A DNA stretch of 64,000 nucleotides, from NCBI RefSeq assembly GCF_000373905.1, contig NZ_KB892705.1, positions 992,001 through 1,056,000 on the forward strand. The letters run 5' to 3'. Position 1 is the first letter of the stretch; the number at the start of each line of letters is the position of its first letter. The notes under the pieces are model-generated. The model saw nothing but the letters and a program-made list of their open reading frames with translations. It was not told the DNA's origin and did no database searches. The position numbers were made by a program, and so were the translations under genes. Shown one piece after another: positions 17,343 through 26,884 of this stretch. The DNA comes from Mycobacterium sp. 155. GTDB lineage: Bacteria > Actinomycetota > Actinomycetes > Mycobacteriales > Mycobacteriaceae.

Positions 17343-18659
17343 GTGACCGGCACCAACAACGTTCTCATCCGCGTCGAACACGTCAGCAAGAGCTTCACCG
17401 GTGCCGCCGGTGACACCCTGCATGTCCTCGACGACATCACCCTCGACATCCGCGCCGGCGAAATCGTTGCTCTACTCGGTCGATCCGGGTCCGGCAAATC
17501 CACCCTGCTGCGCACCATCGCTGGCCTCATCAGCCCCACCTGCGGTTCAGTGCAGTATCGCGGCACCTTACTCAACGGTGCCAACCCCGGCACCGCCATG
17601 GTGTTCCAAACCTTCGCCCTCATGCCCTGGCTCACCGTGCAAGACAACGTCGAACTCGGTCTCGTCGCCCGCGGAATCCACCCGGACCAACGACATGCGC
17701 AAGCGCTCAAGGCCATCGACCTCATCGGTCTCGACGGATTCGAATCTGCCTATCCCAAGGAACTTTCCGGCGGCATGCGCCAACGTGTCGGATTCGCCCG
17801 CGCGCTGGTCCTCGAACCCGACCTGCTACTCATGGACGAACCCTTCTCTGCCCTCGACGTCCTCACCGCCGAAAACCTGCGCACAGAACTCATGTCTTTG
17901 TGGACGGGCCAAAACTTTCCCACCCAAGCCATCTGCCTGGTCACCCACAACATCGAAGAAGCTGTTCTGCTGGCCGACCGGGTGATCGTTCTCGGCGCCA
18001 ACCCCGGCCACATCCGCGCCGAGATCCGCGTCGACCTGCCGCGGCCGCGGGACCGGCGCGCATCGGCTTTCACGGCGTTGGTCGACAGACTGTACGTGGT
18101 GCTCACCGGGACCGAACCCGGCATCAGCATTCCCGAACCTACCGACGCCTCACCGACTGCACGACCACTGCCCGACGCCACCGTCGGTGGCCTGGCCGGC
18201 CTGGTCGAAATTGTCTATGCCCGCGGCGGCCGCGCCGACCTGCCTGACATCGCCACCGAACTCAACTTTGAAATCGACGACCTGCTACCCATCGTCGACG
18301 CCGCCGCGCTACTCGACTTCCTGCACGTCACCGGTGGAGACCTTGAAATGACCCACACCGGAACAGAATTCACCACGGCCAACATCCAAACCAGCAAACA
18401 GATCTTCGCTCATCAAGCACGTACCCGAGCACCGCTGGTACGCACCATCTGCAAAGCGCTATCGGCCAGTGCCGACGGCAACCTCCGCGCGGGGTTCTTC
18501 CTCGACCTGCTTAAACGCGGCTTCAGCATCGAAGACGCTCAACACCAGCTCGATACCGCCATCGACTGGGGCCGATACGCGGAACTCTTCGACTACGACA
18601 CCGACACCGACCAGATCACTGCAGATCCCGCCGCCGGAATCTTCGCGGTTATCTCCTAG
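17343..18659 (+). CDS. ABC transporter ATPase with C-terminal AAA-associated domain
   Basis: 438 residues. Residues about 1-250 are a NitT/TauT-type ATPase with Walker A GRSGSGKST, signature LSGGMRQRVG, Walker B LLLMDEPFSALD and switch His in THNIEEA. Residues about 275-435 form the extra AAA-associated domain (LAGLVEIVYARGGRADLPDI start) seen in a subset of these ATPases and thought to be regulatory. GTG start at 17343 follows an ideal GGAGG. Coupled to the fused permease upstream, giving a complete inner-membrane transporter. No periplasmic receptor is nearby. Confidence 0.85.
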   Translation: MTGTNNVLIRVEHVSKSFTGAAGDTLHVLDDITLDIRAGEIVALLGRSGSGKSTLLRTIAGLISPTCGSVQYRGTLLNGANPGTAMVFQTFALMPWLTVQDNVELGLVARGIHPDQRHAQALKAIDLIGLDGFESAYPKELSGGMRQRVGFARALVLEPDLLLMDEPFSALDVLTAENLRTELMSLWTGQNFPTQAICLVTHNIEEAVLLADRVIVLGANPGHIRAEIRVDLPRPRDRRASAFTALVDRLYVVLTGTEPGISIPEPTDASPTARPLPDATVGGLAGLVEIVYARGGRADLPDIATELNFEIDDLLPIVDAAALLDFLHVTGGDLEMTHTGTEFTTANIQTSKQIFAHQARTRAPLVRTICKALSASADGNLRAGFFLDLLKRGFSIEDAQHQLDTAIDWGRYAELFDYDTDTDQITADPAAGIFAVIS

Positions 18660-18670
18660 TGGGACTTTAC

Positions 18671-20011
18671 TTACGCAATCCTGATCTTGGGCGGCTGCCA
18701 GGTGCCGTCGAGAACGGATTGGTCGGGCCAGTATGCGCGAATGTAGAGGGAGAACGGGCCCCCCGGCGCCGGTAACCAGTTCGATTCATGCTCTGCGCCA
18801 GGGGAATTGACACCCACATGGATGGTCAACGAACCGTCGGGGTTTCGGCTCAAGTTCTTGTTCTTGGTCCCCAGCGAGTAGCGCTTGAGATCGTTGGGAT
18901 GAAAGAAGTGGTGTTCGTTGTAGAGCGTCACCGACCAGAATCCGCGCACCGGAGGCTCCTGGCCGGCTGCGAACGTGACCTGATAGGAACGGGCACCCTC
19001 CAGCGGCGCCCCGGCCGAATCGTTGTCGGTATAGAAATACTGTGTTTCGGTGGGGCGGTTTTCGAAAATGTTCGACTTGGCCGTACCGGTCCGATTGAAA
19101 TAGTCGTAGCCCCACTGCGCATTGTTGATGGATCGGTTCCACCCGTTACCCGCCGGACGACCGTTGTGCACCCACCGCAGGAATGGGGTGATGACCGAGT
19201 TCTCGGTAGCCACCGCGGTGTCGAGCACGACTTTTTTGGTGTCGACGTCACGTTCGGCGGTGTCGAGTAGCACGCGGAACTGCCCGTACAGCGCCTCTTC
19301 ACCCGGGAGGGGGTCGACGGTGTCGAGAACCTCGCCGAACTGGTCGATGAACCTTTCCGGCACAACCCATTTCGTTTCGCCTTGGCCTTCGGCGACCGGG
19401 CCTTCCAGCGTGGGCAACTTCGCCCATTCGGCAGTCTTGACCGTGCCGTCGAACTCGCGCAGCGGGTAGATGTTGACTCCATTGATCACCGGCTGAATCG
19501 CCTTGCGATCGGCGGCCGTGTCGTCCATGAAAATACGTGGGACCGCGTTGGCCAGAGCTGTCGGAGAGGTGATGACGGCTTCGACCCCGTCGGGCTTCCC
19601 GCCGCGCCAATTGGGGCCGACGATCAGATAGAACCCCGGCTTGGTTCCGTAGGGTTTGCCCAGCTCACCGAATTGGTCGGTGCGATTGTCGTAGAGCGCG
19701 TAAACCCAGAACCGATCCCCGAAGTCGGGTACCTGCGCGATCACCGGCTCCTCATCGAGGGAGAAGTTGGCCAGGCCGTACACCACATCCTGGTTGGGGC
19801 ACGCGACAAAGGTCTGGCCGGGATCGACGTAATCCGACAGCATCGCCAGACGGCCGCGCGGTGCCACCGGCAGTACACCATTGAGCAGGGCCCGCTCGGG
19901 TACCTGGGTCATCGCGGCGCGGCGGTTGATCATGTTGACCATCGGCCAACCCCACGTGTAAGCCATCGACGCGATGGTCTGGGCATATCCGGGTTGCATG
20001 TTGAACGGCAA
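18671..20011 (-). CDS. DUF1254/DUF1214 protein, no signal peptide
   Basis: 446 residues of the DUF1254 (N-terminal) plus DUF1214 (C-terminal) family, recognisable from TPNxD-like [45 protein letters not shown] and the C-terminal [18 protein letters not shown] and [17 protein letters not shown]. The function of this family is unknown; many members are envelope proteins. TTG start at 20011 is chosen because AAGGAG lies five bases upstream; an ATG four codons later is the alternative. It follows its lipoprotein paralog by 44 bp. Unlike that paralog it has no secretion signal, so the two may work in different compartments. Confidence 0.8.
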   Translation of the reverse strand: MPFNMQPGYAQTIASMAYTWGWPMVNMINRRAAMTQVPERALLNGVLPVAPRGRLAMLSDYVDPGQTFVACPNQDVVYGLANFSLDEEPVIAQVPDFGDRFWVYALYDNRTDQFGELGKPYGTKPGFYLIVGPNWRGGKPDGVEAVITSPTALANAVPRIFMDDTAADRKAIQPVINGVNIYPLREFDGTVKTAEWAKLPTLEGPVAEGQGETKWVVPERFIDQFGEVLDTVDPLPGEEALYGQFRVLLDTAERDVDTKKVVLDTAVATENSVITPFLRWVHNGRPAGNGWNRSINNAQWGYDYFNRTGTAKSNIFENRPTETQYFYTDNDSAGAPLEGARSYQVTFAAGQEPPVRGFWSVTLYNEHHFFHPNDLKRYSLGTKNKNLSRNPDGSLTIHVGVNSPGAEHESNWLPAPGGPFSLYIRAYWPDQSVLDGTWQPPKIRIA

Positions 20012-20055
20012 GATGACTCCTTCGGTGGTTTTGGCAGGAGCGGTGGTCGGCCCGA

Positions 20056-21471
20056 TCAGGGGACTCTGACCACGACCGGAGGTTTCCAGGTGCCGTCCAG
20101 GATGGCCTTGTCCGGGCCGTAGGTGCGAAGGACCACCCAGAGCGGACCATCCGGCGCAGGAAGCCAGTTGGCACTACGCTCGCCGCCCGGATCGTCCTTG
20201 GAAAGCACAATTGTCAGGGTGCCGTTGGGATCCTCGCGCAGACCCGGCGTGCGATTTCCTATCGAATAGCGGTCGACGGAGTTGGTCACCAGGAAGCGAC
20301 TCGGCAGGCTGTACATCGTCATCGACCAGAAGTATTTGGTCGGAGGCTGCTGGCCGGCCGGGAATGTCACCGTATAGCTGGCGTCGCTGCCGTCGAGCGG
20401 CTTGCCCTGATCGTCGGCGATCAGACTGAAGTACATCGCTTGTTCGGCGACGTCGCCGAAAATGCCCGCGTAGACCCCCAGTGCCCGGTTCAGGTAGTCG
20501 GTGCTCAACTGGGCTCGCGTACCGAACACGTCCACTGCGTTCTTCGTGACTTCGCTGGCGTGCTTGAGCTCGGCTTGACCGTCGGTGATGCCCTCGGTCA
20601 GCGCCGTGCGAACTTCGGGTGCCAGACTCCACGGATCCCAGGGCTGATCGGTTCCGAGCCCCAGCTTCGCGAGGGCGTCATACACGGGCTGGTCCACGGG
20701 ATTGCGCGTGACGAACTGAAGCAGGAACGCGACGTAGTCCCAGAATTCGAGTTTTTGCTCTGCTCCCTCTTTCCAGCTGGGCCAGTCGATCTGGGGCGCA
20801 GCGGGTGGTGCGCTGGTACCGAGGTAGGCGCTGAGCGGCTCGAGCCGGTATTCGTGCTGGATCTCTTCGACCCGGGGCATTCCACCCTCGGCAGCCAGCA
20901 CCTGAGTGCGGGTCAGCGTGCCCAGGATGCCGCTCTCACCTTTGACCACGCGGTCCAGTCCGGCCGGCAGGTCGCCGGTCCAGTCGGGGCCGGCCAGCAG
21001 CACCGAGACCCCATCGTTCCCGTCGAGCACCGAGCCTGGGTTGTCCAGGACATAACCCCACAGATCGTCCCACTGGGAGGTGTAGTACCGCTCTTTTTCG
21101 ACGGCGGGCAAGGTCAGCACCCAGGGTTCGGTCCGCAGGTCTACCCAGGCATAGGAGTACGGAGTGTCGTTGTTCGGCGTGACGATGTCGGTGTCTTGCG
21201 GTGTGGCCAGCCCCAGATTCAGCCACTTGCCGAATTCCGCGCCGCCGGCGATGGCCTGGCGGTACATCGTGCGGTAATTCATCACCAGCGGATAGCTGAA
21301 AATGTATGCGTCGCGGGCCATTTCACGCAGTGAAGCGTCATCGGCATGCGAAGCGGCATTGCGGCCCGAATGGGATCCGCCGGAGTTGCACGCCGTCAGC
21401 GTCAGCACTCCCATCGCAGAGGCGAACCGCCACACTCGTCGACGCCATACTTTGATCCCCAAGCTCCGCAC
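20056..21471 (-). CDS. DUF1254/DUF1214 lipoprotein
   Basis: 471 residues. The N-terminus ([19 protein letters not shown]) is a lipoprotein signal with lipobox LTAC, so the mature protein should be anchored outside the membrane. DUF1254 features: [17 protein letters not shown] and [22 protein letters not shown]1214 features: [20 protein letters not shown] and [20 protein letters not shown] start at 21471. Shares architecture and C-terminal motifs with the downstream gene, so the pair arose by duplication. Biochemical role not known. Confidence 0.85.
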   Translation of the reverse strand: MRSLGIKVWRRRVWRFASAMGVLTLTACNSGGSHSGRNAASHADDASLREMARDAYIFSYPLVMNYRTMYRQAIAGGAEFGKWLNLGLATPQDTDIVTPNNDTPYSYAWVDLRTEPWVLTLPAVEKERYYTSQWDDLWGYVLDNPGSVLDGNDGVSVLLAGPDWTGDLPAGLDRVVKGESGILGTLTRTQVLAAEGGMPRVEEIQHEYRLEPLSAYLGTSAPPAAPQIDWPSWKEGAEQKLEFWDYVAFLLQFVTRNPVDQPVYDALAKLGLGTDQPWDPWSLAPEVRTALTEGITDGQAELKHASEVTKNAVDVFGTRAQLSTDYLNRALGVYAGIFGDVAEQAMYFSLIADDQGKPLDGSDASYTVTFPAGQQPPTKYFWSMTMYSLPSRFLVTNSVDRYSIGNRTPGLREDPNGTLTIVLSKDDPGGERSANWLPAPDGPLWVVLRTYGPDKAILDGTWKPPVVVRVP

Positions 21472-21681
21472 CTTCGCATTCGAAACGGGTCATCGTCCGC
21501 CGCCGACGAGCAGTCGCACTCTGCGGTGGATCGACCATAGCGAATGCCAGGTGGCCAGCGACATCGCCCGATTCGGACGAGCTCGCCACAGTAAGGAGCG
21601 CACCACAATCGAACGACACCGCCGAAGGTTGGATCGGCGGGTGTACTGATTCGTGTCCCTTGATCGGTATGTGCTGTCAGA

Positions 21682-22908
21682 TCACCTCAAACTGTCCAGC
21701 CTGGTGTTCAACATTTGTGCAAGGCGCTCTGTTTGCCGGTCGTCAAAACCTATCTCGCCACATCTATCCGGCCATGCAGTTGCCACGTCGATCATGGTGT
21801 CGATCATGTTTTTCGTAGCCCGTTCGCGTATTCCAAGTCGTTCGCCCGCCTCGATGAAGTTAGTGCGCGTGAGGCGGTTCGCTCGTCCGTACAGGTTGAG
21901 TGCCATAGGGTCGTTCCACCCGGCGTACGGCTGCGTGCAGAGCAGGTCGTAGGCGGGGGTCGGCTGCCACAATCCATCTGGGTTATAGATCGACATGTTC
22001 TTTCCGTGCAGGTCCCCGTTCCCGATCAGCCAGCTGAATACAACAACTTTCAGCAACTCGACGAGCGCTATCACTCGCGACCCGCCTCCGCGTCCGCAGG
22101 CCTCGGCGAGTTTTGTCAAAGCGGTTTCCGTCTTGATGCGGTACTTTGACGCCGGATACAGGTCGGCCACCTGGCACGCATCTTCTTGCGGAATCCGTTT
22201 TGGCCCAACCCGATCAAATCGATTTACCAATAGGGCGCTGCGCCCCTGCCCATCGTGTAGCAACGTTGTCTGAGCGGCTCGCAGTCCGCATGCTGATGCC
22301 ATCCGCATGAAGAAGTGCTCGTTTTCGACGAGGAGCGGGAAGCCGGCAGGGTTCAGCTTGAGTATTGCGGGGCCTGCACGGGTTTGAGTCGGAGTCGACA
22401 TCGTGCCAGCACTGACTTTGGGTTGGACCCCTGCCAAACCGACAGGGTCGGCCTCGACAGAACCCGTCAGCTTCGCAAAGACTTCGTGAAAGTCGTTGTC
22501 TCGCTCCGGTTCGAACAATGGCAGCGGTCGGAGGGGAGCTGCGCCGGCGGGGAACACTCGAATGTTGCCGATAGTGTCGGCGCCGATCGCGAGCAGCAAT
22601 GTCAGATGGTCATCTGCCGAGGTCTTTGTTGATGAGGTGACGACGCCGAGTCGAATACCCTCTGGCAAGAGTCCGGCGAAAAAGGGCGGAACGGCCCCTC
22701 CCGCGGTGATTACCGGATACTCGCCAGACCGCAGTAATGACCAGGAAACCGATCGATCTCGTACACGGCCTTCGCCAGGTTCTTCGGCCACATAATCGAA
22801 GCTGACGGCATCTCCACGTTCACGGGTCAGGTGGGCGGCGAGTACCTCGTCGAGGTATACGTCGGCTTTGGTGACGTCGCGAAGATCGAGGTCAATTCGG
22901 TCCGTCAT
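21682..22908 (-). CDS. hipA: HipA-family Ser/Thr kinase toxin
   Basis: 408 residues. N-terminal couple domain (residues about 10-105) precedes a HipA-like kinase core: ATP/P-loop region GLAGVQPKVSAG, catalytic loop GNGDLHGKNMSIYN and the metal-binding YDLLCT. HipA kinases of type II toxin-antitoxin systems phosphorylate a translation component such as glutamyl-tRNA synthetase and cause growth arrest. The ATG at 22908 overlaps the stop of hipB (ATGA). The 210 bp downstream to the DUF1254 gene hold nothing recognisable. Confidence 0.9.
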   Translation of the reverse strand: MTDRIDLDLRDVTKADVYLDEVLAAHLTRERGDAVSFDYVAEEPGEGRVRDRSVSWSLLRSGEYPVITAGGAVPPFFAGLLPEGIRLGVVTSSTKTSADDHLTLLLAIGADTIGNIRVFPAGAAPLRPLPLFEPERDNDFHEVFAKLTGSVEADPVGLAGVQPKVSAGTMSTPTQTRAGPAILKLNPAGFPLLVENEHFFMRMASACGLRAAQTTLLHDGQGRSALLVNRFDRVGPKRIPQEDACQVADLYPASKYRIKTETALTKLAEACGRGGGSRVIALVELLKVVVFSWLIGNGDLHGKNMSIYNPDGLWQPTPAYDLLCTQPYAGWNDPMALNLYGRANRLTRTNFIEAGERLGIRERATKNMIDTMIDVATAWPDRCGEIGFDDRQTERLAQMLNTRLDSLR

Positions 22909-23156
22909 TCCGGCGCCGAACCCACATCGAGGCGCAGGCCAAGGACGTTGGCGATCTCGAGGACCGAACCGATCTTGGTTGCACCGGTCCCCGCTTCTAA
23001 GGTTTGGACGCTGTAGCGCGACACCCCGGCCAGGTCAGCCAGTGTCTCCTGGGTGAGCTGCAGTGCCAGTCTTCGCTCGATGAAGGCTTGGCTTATGCCT
23101 GTTAATTCAGGCATTAAGCCCTCGCGTTGCGGATTTGTGCGCCTTGGGCGTGCCAT
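22905..23156 (-). CDS. hipB: HipB-like XRE-family antitoxin / repressor
   Basis: 83 residues with an XRE helix-turn-helix: LALQLTQETLADLAGVSRYS then VQTLEAGTG. The start ATG at 23156 is chosen because AAGGAGGG (23160-23167) lies just upstream; an earlier ATG at 23186 falls inside an operator and has no ribosome binding site. It encodes the antitoxin that binds HipA and represses the operon. Three palindromes, two upstream and one inside its own first codons, are the probable binding sites. Confidence 0.9.
   Translation of the reverse strand: MARPRRTNPQREGLMPELTGISQAFIERRLALQLTQETLADLAGVSRYSVQTLEAGTGATKIGSVLEIANVLGLRLDVGSAPE
23092..23118. promoter_or_regulatory. HipB operator-like palindrome inside hipB
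   Basis: CTTATGCCTG, TTAATT, CAGGCATTAAG: ten-base arms, one extra T on the right. It falls within codons 13-22 of hipB and matches the outer bases of the two upstream sites. A repressor bound here would act as a roadblock. Confidence 0.55.
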
Positions 23157-23163
23157 GACCCTC

Positions 23164-23189
23164 CTTATGCCTGATAAATCATGCATAAG
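23164..23189. promoter_or_regulatory. HipB operator-like palindrome over the hipB ribosome binding site
   Basis: Outer arms CTTATGC and GCATAAG around a CTGATAAATCAT centre. Overlaps the AAGGAGGG of hipB. Same consensus as the site at 23225. Confidence 0.65.
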
Positions 23190-23224
23190 ACAGAATGGCC
23201 CTTCAGTGGGGTGGCGTCAAGCTG

Positions 23225-23248
23225 TTATGCCTGATTTTTCATGCATAA
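23225..23248. promoter_or_regulatory. HipB operator-like palindrome, distal
   Basis: Outer arms TTATGC and GCATAA around CTGATTTTTCAT, 61 bp from the proximal site by start. Probably covers the promoter of hipBA. Confidence 0.6.
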
Positions 23249-23404
23249 GGGCCGCTCCTCACTCAAACTTCAGGGATCATCTACGTGTTCCGGTGGAAGG
23301 TTCGGCCCGCCCGTAGACCCACGCAAAGGCCAAATGTCGGGGTGCGGGGCCTATCCGGCGTAGCTGCATTCGTTCAACGGCCGGATCAGGTTGGTCGATG
23401 TCGG

Positions 23405-24424
23405 TCACGATGGCGCCTGGGCCTGGGTGAGATCGAGGGCGATGTCGACGAGCATGTCTTCCTGCCCGCCGACCATGCCACGGCGTCCGGCTTCTTCGAG
23501 CAGGGTGCGGGCGTCGACGTCGTAGCGGGCAGCGGTGGTCTCGGCGTGGCGCAGGAAGCTGGAGTACACGCCGGCGTAGCCGAGAGTCAGTGTTTCGCGG
23601 TCGACGCGGACGGGTCGATCCTGCAGCGGGCGCACCAGGTCGTCCGCGGCGTCCTCAAGTGCGTGCAGGTTGCAGTCATGACGCCAGCCGAGTTTGGTGG
23701 CCGCTGCGATGAAAACCTCCAGGGGCGCATTGCCGGCGCCGGCGCCCATTCCGGTCAGCGAGGCGTCGACGCGAGTGGCGCCGTGTTCGACGGCGATGAT
23801 CGAGTTGGCCACCCCCAGCGTCAGGTTGTGGTGGGCGTGGATGCCGACTTCGGTTGCCGAATCGAGGGTTTGGCGTAGGGCGTCGACGCGTTCGGCGATG
23901 TCGTTCATGGTCATCGCGCCGCCGGAGTCGACCACGTAGACGCAAGTGGCGCCGTAGCCTTCCATCAGCTGGGCCTGCTCGGACAGCGACATCGGGTCGG
24001 TCATGTGGCTCATCATGAGAAAGCCCACGGTGTCCATGCCGAGTTCACGTGCGGCGGCGATGTGTTGAGCGGAGATGTCGGCTTCGGTGCAGTGGGTGGC
24101 TACGCGCACGACGGTGGCGCCCGCGCGGTGGGCGTCCTTGAGGTTGTGCACGCTGCCGATGCCGGGTAGCAGCAAGGTGGCGACCTTGGCGCGGGTCACC
24201 GTGGCGGCGACGGCTTCGATCCATTCCAGGTCGGTGTGGGCGCCGAAGCCGTAGATGCAGCTCGAACCGGCCAGGCCGTCGCCGTGGGCGACTTCGATGG
24301 AGTCGACGCCGGCGTCGTCAAGGGCGGCGGCGATGGCCACGGCCTGGGCGACGCTGTACTGGTGGCGGATGGCGTGCATGCCGTCGCGCAGGGTGACGTC
24401 GCTGACGTAGAGGTCGTGGGTCAT
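23405..24424 (-). CDS. mhpE: 4-hydroxy-2-oxovalerate aldolase
   Basis: 339 residues, HMGL-like TIM barrel. Key segments: [18 protein letters not shown] (metal Asp and Arg), [30 protein letters not shown] with the metal-binding HAHHN, and [17 protein letters not shown]. It cleaves 4-hydroxy-2-oxovalerate to pyruvate and acetaldehyde; the acetaldehyde is channelled to the dehydrogenase encoded just upstream. ATG at 24424, one base after the dehydrogenase stop. Last step of the meta-cleavage pathway. Homologous to MhpE, BphI and HsaF; the choice of name is loose. Confidence 0.93.
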   Translation of the reverse strand: MTHDLYVSDVTLRDGMHAIRHQYSVAQAVAIAAALDDAGVDSIEVAHGDGLAGSSCIYGFGAHTDLEWIEAVAATVTRAKVATLLLPGIGSVHNLKDAHRAGATVVRVATHCTEADISAQHIAAARELGMDTVGFLMMSHMTDPMSLSEQAQLMEGYGATCVYVVDSGGAMTMNDIAERVDALRQTLDSATEVGIHAHHNLTLGVANSIIAVEHGATRVDASLTGMGAGAGNAPLEVFIAAATKLGWRHDCNLHALEDAADDLVRPLQDRPVRVDRETLTLGYAGVYSSFLRHAETTAARYDVDARTLLEEAGRRGMVGGQEDMLVDIALDLTQAQAPS

Positions 24425-24425
24425 C

Positions 24426-25376
24426 TCATAGTCCTGTTGTGGCCGTGCTGGCGTGGGTGGCGATGCGTTCCGCGGTGGCCTTGGCCGCCGAGGTCATGAT
24501 GTCGAGGTTTCCGGCGTAGGCGGGCAGATAGTCCGCGGCGCCGGTGACTTCGAGCATCGCGGTGACGCGGGTACCGCTGAACTTGCCGGTTTCGGGGATG
24601 TATAGCGGGTTCTCGGCGGTGAACGTCTCGAATTGCACGCGTTGTTTGAGTCGGTAGCCCGGTACGTAGGCATTGACTGTGGCGACCATGTCGGTGACGG
24701 CGGATTCGATGGCGTCGTGGTCGGTATCTCCGTCAACGAGGCAGTAGACGGTGTTGCGCATCAGCATGGGCGGGTCTGCGGGGTTGAGGATCATCACGGC
24801 CTTGCCGCGTTGGGCACCGCCGACGGATTGCAGTGCCGCCGAGGTGGTTTCGGTGAATTCGTCGATGTTGGCGCGGGTACCGGGTCCGGCGGATTTGGAG
24901 CTGATGGAGGAGACGATCTCGGCGTAGGACACGATGCCCACCTGTGACACCGCCGAGACGATGGGGACGGTGGCTTGTCCGCCGCACGTCACCATATTGA
25001 GGTTGGGGGCGTCGAGGTGGTCGTCGAGGTTGACCACCGGCACGCAGTAGGGGCCGATCGCTGCGGGGGTGAGGTCGAGCATCCGTACGCCGGTGGGTTC
25101 CAGTTGCTGCCAGTTGGCGCGGTGCGCTCCGGCCGACGTCGCGTCGAAAACGAGCTTGATGTCCTGGAAGTGGGGCATGTCCAGCAGTCCGTCGACGCCG
25201 TCAGCGGTGGTGGGTACGCCCAGGCTTTCGGCGCGGGCCAGGCCGTCGGAGTGCGGGTCGATACCGACCATTGCCGCGGCGCGTAGCGGTCCGTTGCTGC
25301 GCAGGATCTTGATCATCAGGTCGGTGCCGATATTGCCCGAGCCGATGATGCCCACGGGCCAATCATGTTCTGTCAT
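24426..25376 (-). CDS. mhpF: acylating acetaldehyde dehydrogenase
   Basis: 316 residues. NAD-binding start [14 protein letters not shown], catalytic Cys in [14 protein letters not shown], and the conserved [15 protein letters not shown]. Converts acetaldehyde plus CoA to acetyl-CoA and forms a channelling complex with the aldolase. ATG at 25376 is the natural start; the frame opens further upstream but those codons overlap the hydratase gene and are not conserved-looking. It overlaps the hydratase by 14 bp, showing tight operon packing. Confidence 0.93.
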   Translation of the reverse strand: MTEHDWPVGIIGSGNIGTDLMIKILRSNGPLRAAAMVGIDPHSDGLARAESLGVPTTADGVDGLLDMPHFQDIKLVFDATSAGAHRANWQQLEPTGVRMLDLTPAAIGPYCVPVVNLDDHLDAPNLNMVTCGGQATVPIVSAVSQVGIVSYAEIVSSISSKSAGPGTRANIDEFTETTSAALQSVGGAQRGKAVMILNPADPPMLMRNTVYCLVDGDTDHDAIESAVTDMVATVNAYVPGYRLKQRVQFETFTAENPLYIPETGKFSGTRVTAMLEVTGAADYLPAYAGNLDIMTSAAKATAERIATHASTATTGL

Positions 25377-26166
25377 GGTCAGTTTCCTTGGGGGTAAAGG
25401 CCAGCGACACGGTGCCCAGACCGCTGATGGTAGTGGAGGCGACGTCACCGGCATGGACGAACGCCGCGGTGGTGTAGGACCCGGACATGACGAACTGTCC
25501 GGCGTCTAGTTCGGTTCGGTAGTCGGACAGGGCGTTGGCCAGCCAGGCGACGGCGGCAGCCGGGTCGCCCATCACTGCAGTACCGGTGCCGGAGTCGATC
25601 TGCACATCGTTGAGATACAGCGTTGCGGTGGTCTCGGGCAGCGTGAGGGCGTCGGTGTAGGGCACCCAGTCGCCGAGCATCACCGCACCGGAACTGGCGT
25701 TGTCGGCGACAGTGTCGGGCAGGGTGAGTTTCCAGTCGGCGATGCGGCTGTCGACGATCTCCAGCGCCACGGCGACGGCCTCGGTGGCGTCGCGGACATC
25801 GGCGGCGGTGACGCCGGGCCCACGCAGGCCCGACCGCAGCAGGAATGCGACCTCGGGTTCGACTCGGGGAGCGCAGAACTGGCTGATGTCCACGGCGTCG
25901 CCCTCGATCACCATGTCGTCGAGGATGTAGCCGTAGTCGGGCTCGTCCACGCCGAGTAACTGCCGCATGGGTGCGGAGGTGAGCCCGATCTTGCGGCCCA
26001 CCAGAGTGGCCCCGGCCGCTTGTCGGCGCCGCTGGTTGATCTGCTGCACGGCATACGCCTGGGCCACCGTCAGTCCGGGATGACTGGCGGTCACCGGGGC
26101 GATGGGTGTGCGGTCGCGGTGCGCAGCCCACAGGTCGGCGGCAGCATTGATGAGTACGTCGCTCAC
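25363..26166 (-). CDS. mhpD: 2-keto-4-pentenoate hydratase
   Basis: 267 residues, fumarylacetoacetase-like fold. Metal-site residues in [12 protein letters not shown], plus [20 protein letters not shown] and the C-terminal [13 protein letters not shown]. Adds water to 2-hydroxypenta-2,4-dienoate to give 4-hydroxy-2-oxovalerate, feeding the aldolase. GTG start at 26166 overlaps the end of the TetR gene, so regulator and lower pathway are one transcript. Confidence 0.93.
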   Translation of the reverse strand: MSDVLINAAADLWAAHRDRTPIAPVTASHPGLTVAQAYAVQQINQRRRQAAGATLVGRKIGLTSAPMRQLLGVDEPDYGYILDDMVIEGDAVDISQFCAPRVEPEVAFLLRSGLRGPGVTAADVRDATEAVAVALEIVDSRIADWKLTLPDTVADNASSGAVMLGDWVPYTDALTLPETTATLYLNDVQIDSGTGTAVMGDPAAAVAWLANALSDYRTELDAGQFVMSGSYTTAAFVHAGDVASTTISGLGTVSLAFTPKETDHDRT

Positions 26167-26795
26167 GAGGCGTTGTCCTCTGCCATCGCAACCGCGGTGG
26201 CGTAGACCGCGCGGAGGTGCAGTTCGAACAGTTCGATCAGGTCGATCGCGTCTCCGCCGATCTCCTTGGTGATGAACAGTCCGTCGGCGCCGGCGAGAGT
26301 GTACGTGGCCAGCTGGTGGATCTGGGTGTCAGTCAAACCTGGTGTCAGATCACGGATTACGGACGTCAACTCCTGATAGGCCTGTGCGCGTACGTCGATG
26401 AACATGGCGCGCGCTCGGGGCTCGACGGGGCGTCGCTCCAGCGCGAGCATCAGGCCCAGGCGGATGAAATCCGGTGAATCCAGCAGCGCCTTGGCGGCCT
26501 GTCCGGCCACCGCCTCGATGCGTTCGGTCGCCGAACCGTCGGCGGGCAGCTGCCATGCGGTGAGCCAATTGCCGAAGCTGCGTTCGATGACCGCGGCCAG
26601 CAGGTCGTCCTTGTCTTTGAAGTGCCAGTAGATCGAACTGGCCGGCAAGCCGCACTTGGCGCTGACGGCGCCGATGCTGGTGCCCTCGTAGCCGCGCTCC
26701 GAGGCGATTTCTGTTGCGGCGTCCAGGATTCGGGCGCGGGAGAGCTCACCGTCGGCGCGCCGCCGCCTCTTTCCGGGGGATTGCTTGTCAGCCAC
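26163..26795 (-). CDS. TetR-family repressor of the catabolic cluster
   Basis: 210 residues. HTH in ILDAATEIASERGYEGTSIG to CGLPASSIYWHFKDKDDLL. GTG start at 26795 preceded by GGAAAGG. It is the first gene of the leftward operon and sits opposite the hydroxylase. The two palindromes in the 71-bp gap are its likely operators, giving control of both operons and of itself. The inducer is probably the aromatic substrate or a ring-cleavage product. Confidence 0.9.
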   Translation of the reverse strand: MADKQSPGKRRRRADGELSRARILDAATEIASERGYEGTSIGAVSAKCGLPASSIYWHFKDKDDLLAAVIERSFGNWLTAWQLPADGSATERIEAVAGQAAKALLDSPDFIRLGLMLALERRPVEPRARAMFIDVRAQAYQELTSVIRDLTPGLTDTQIHQLATYTLAGADGLFITKEIGGDAIDLIELFELHLRAVYATAVAMAEDNAS

Positions 26796-26825
26796 CGTCT
26801 GGCCTTTCCCGTCGTTCTTGACTCC

Positions 26826-26859
26826 GTAGTGATCACTACATTACCGTAGCGATCACTAC
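26826..26859. promoter_or_regulatory. two tandem TetR-type operators in the divergent promoter
   Basis: GTAGTGATCACTAC (26826-26839) is a perfect 14-bp dyad. GTAGCGATCACTAC (26846-26859) differs at one base. Centres are 20 bp apart, two helical turns, as expected for two dimers on one face. Located between the TetR GTG (26795) and the hydroxylase GTG (26885). Confidence 0.75.
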
Positions 26860-26884
26860 AGAACAAGTGATGCGGGAGGCAGCG

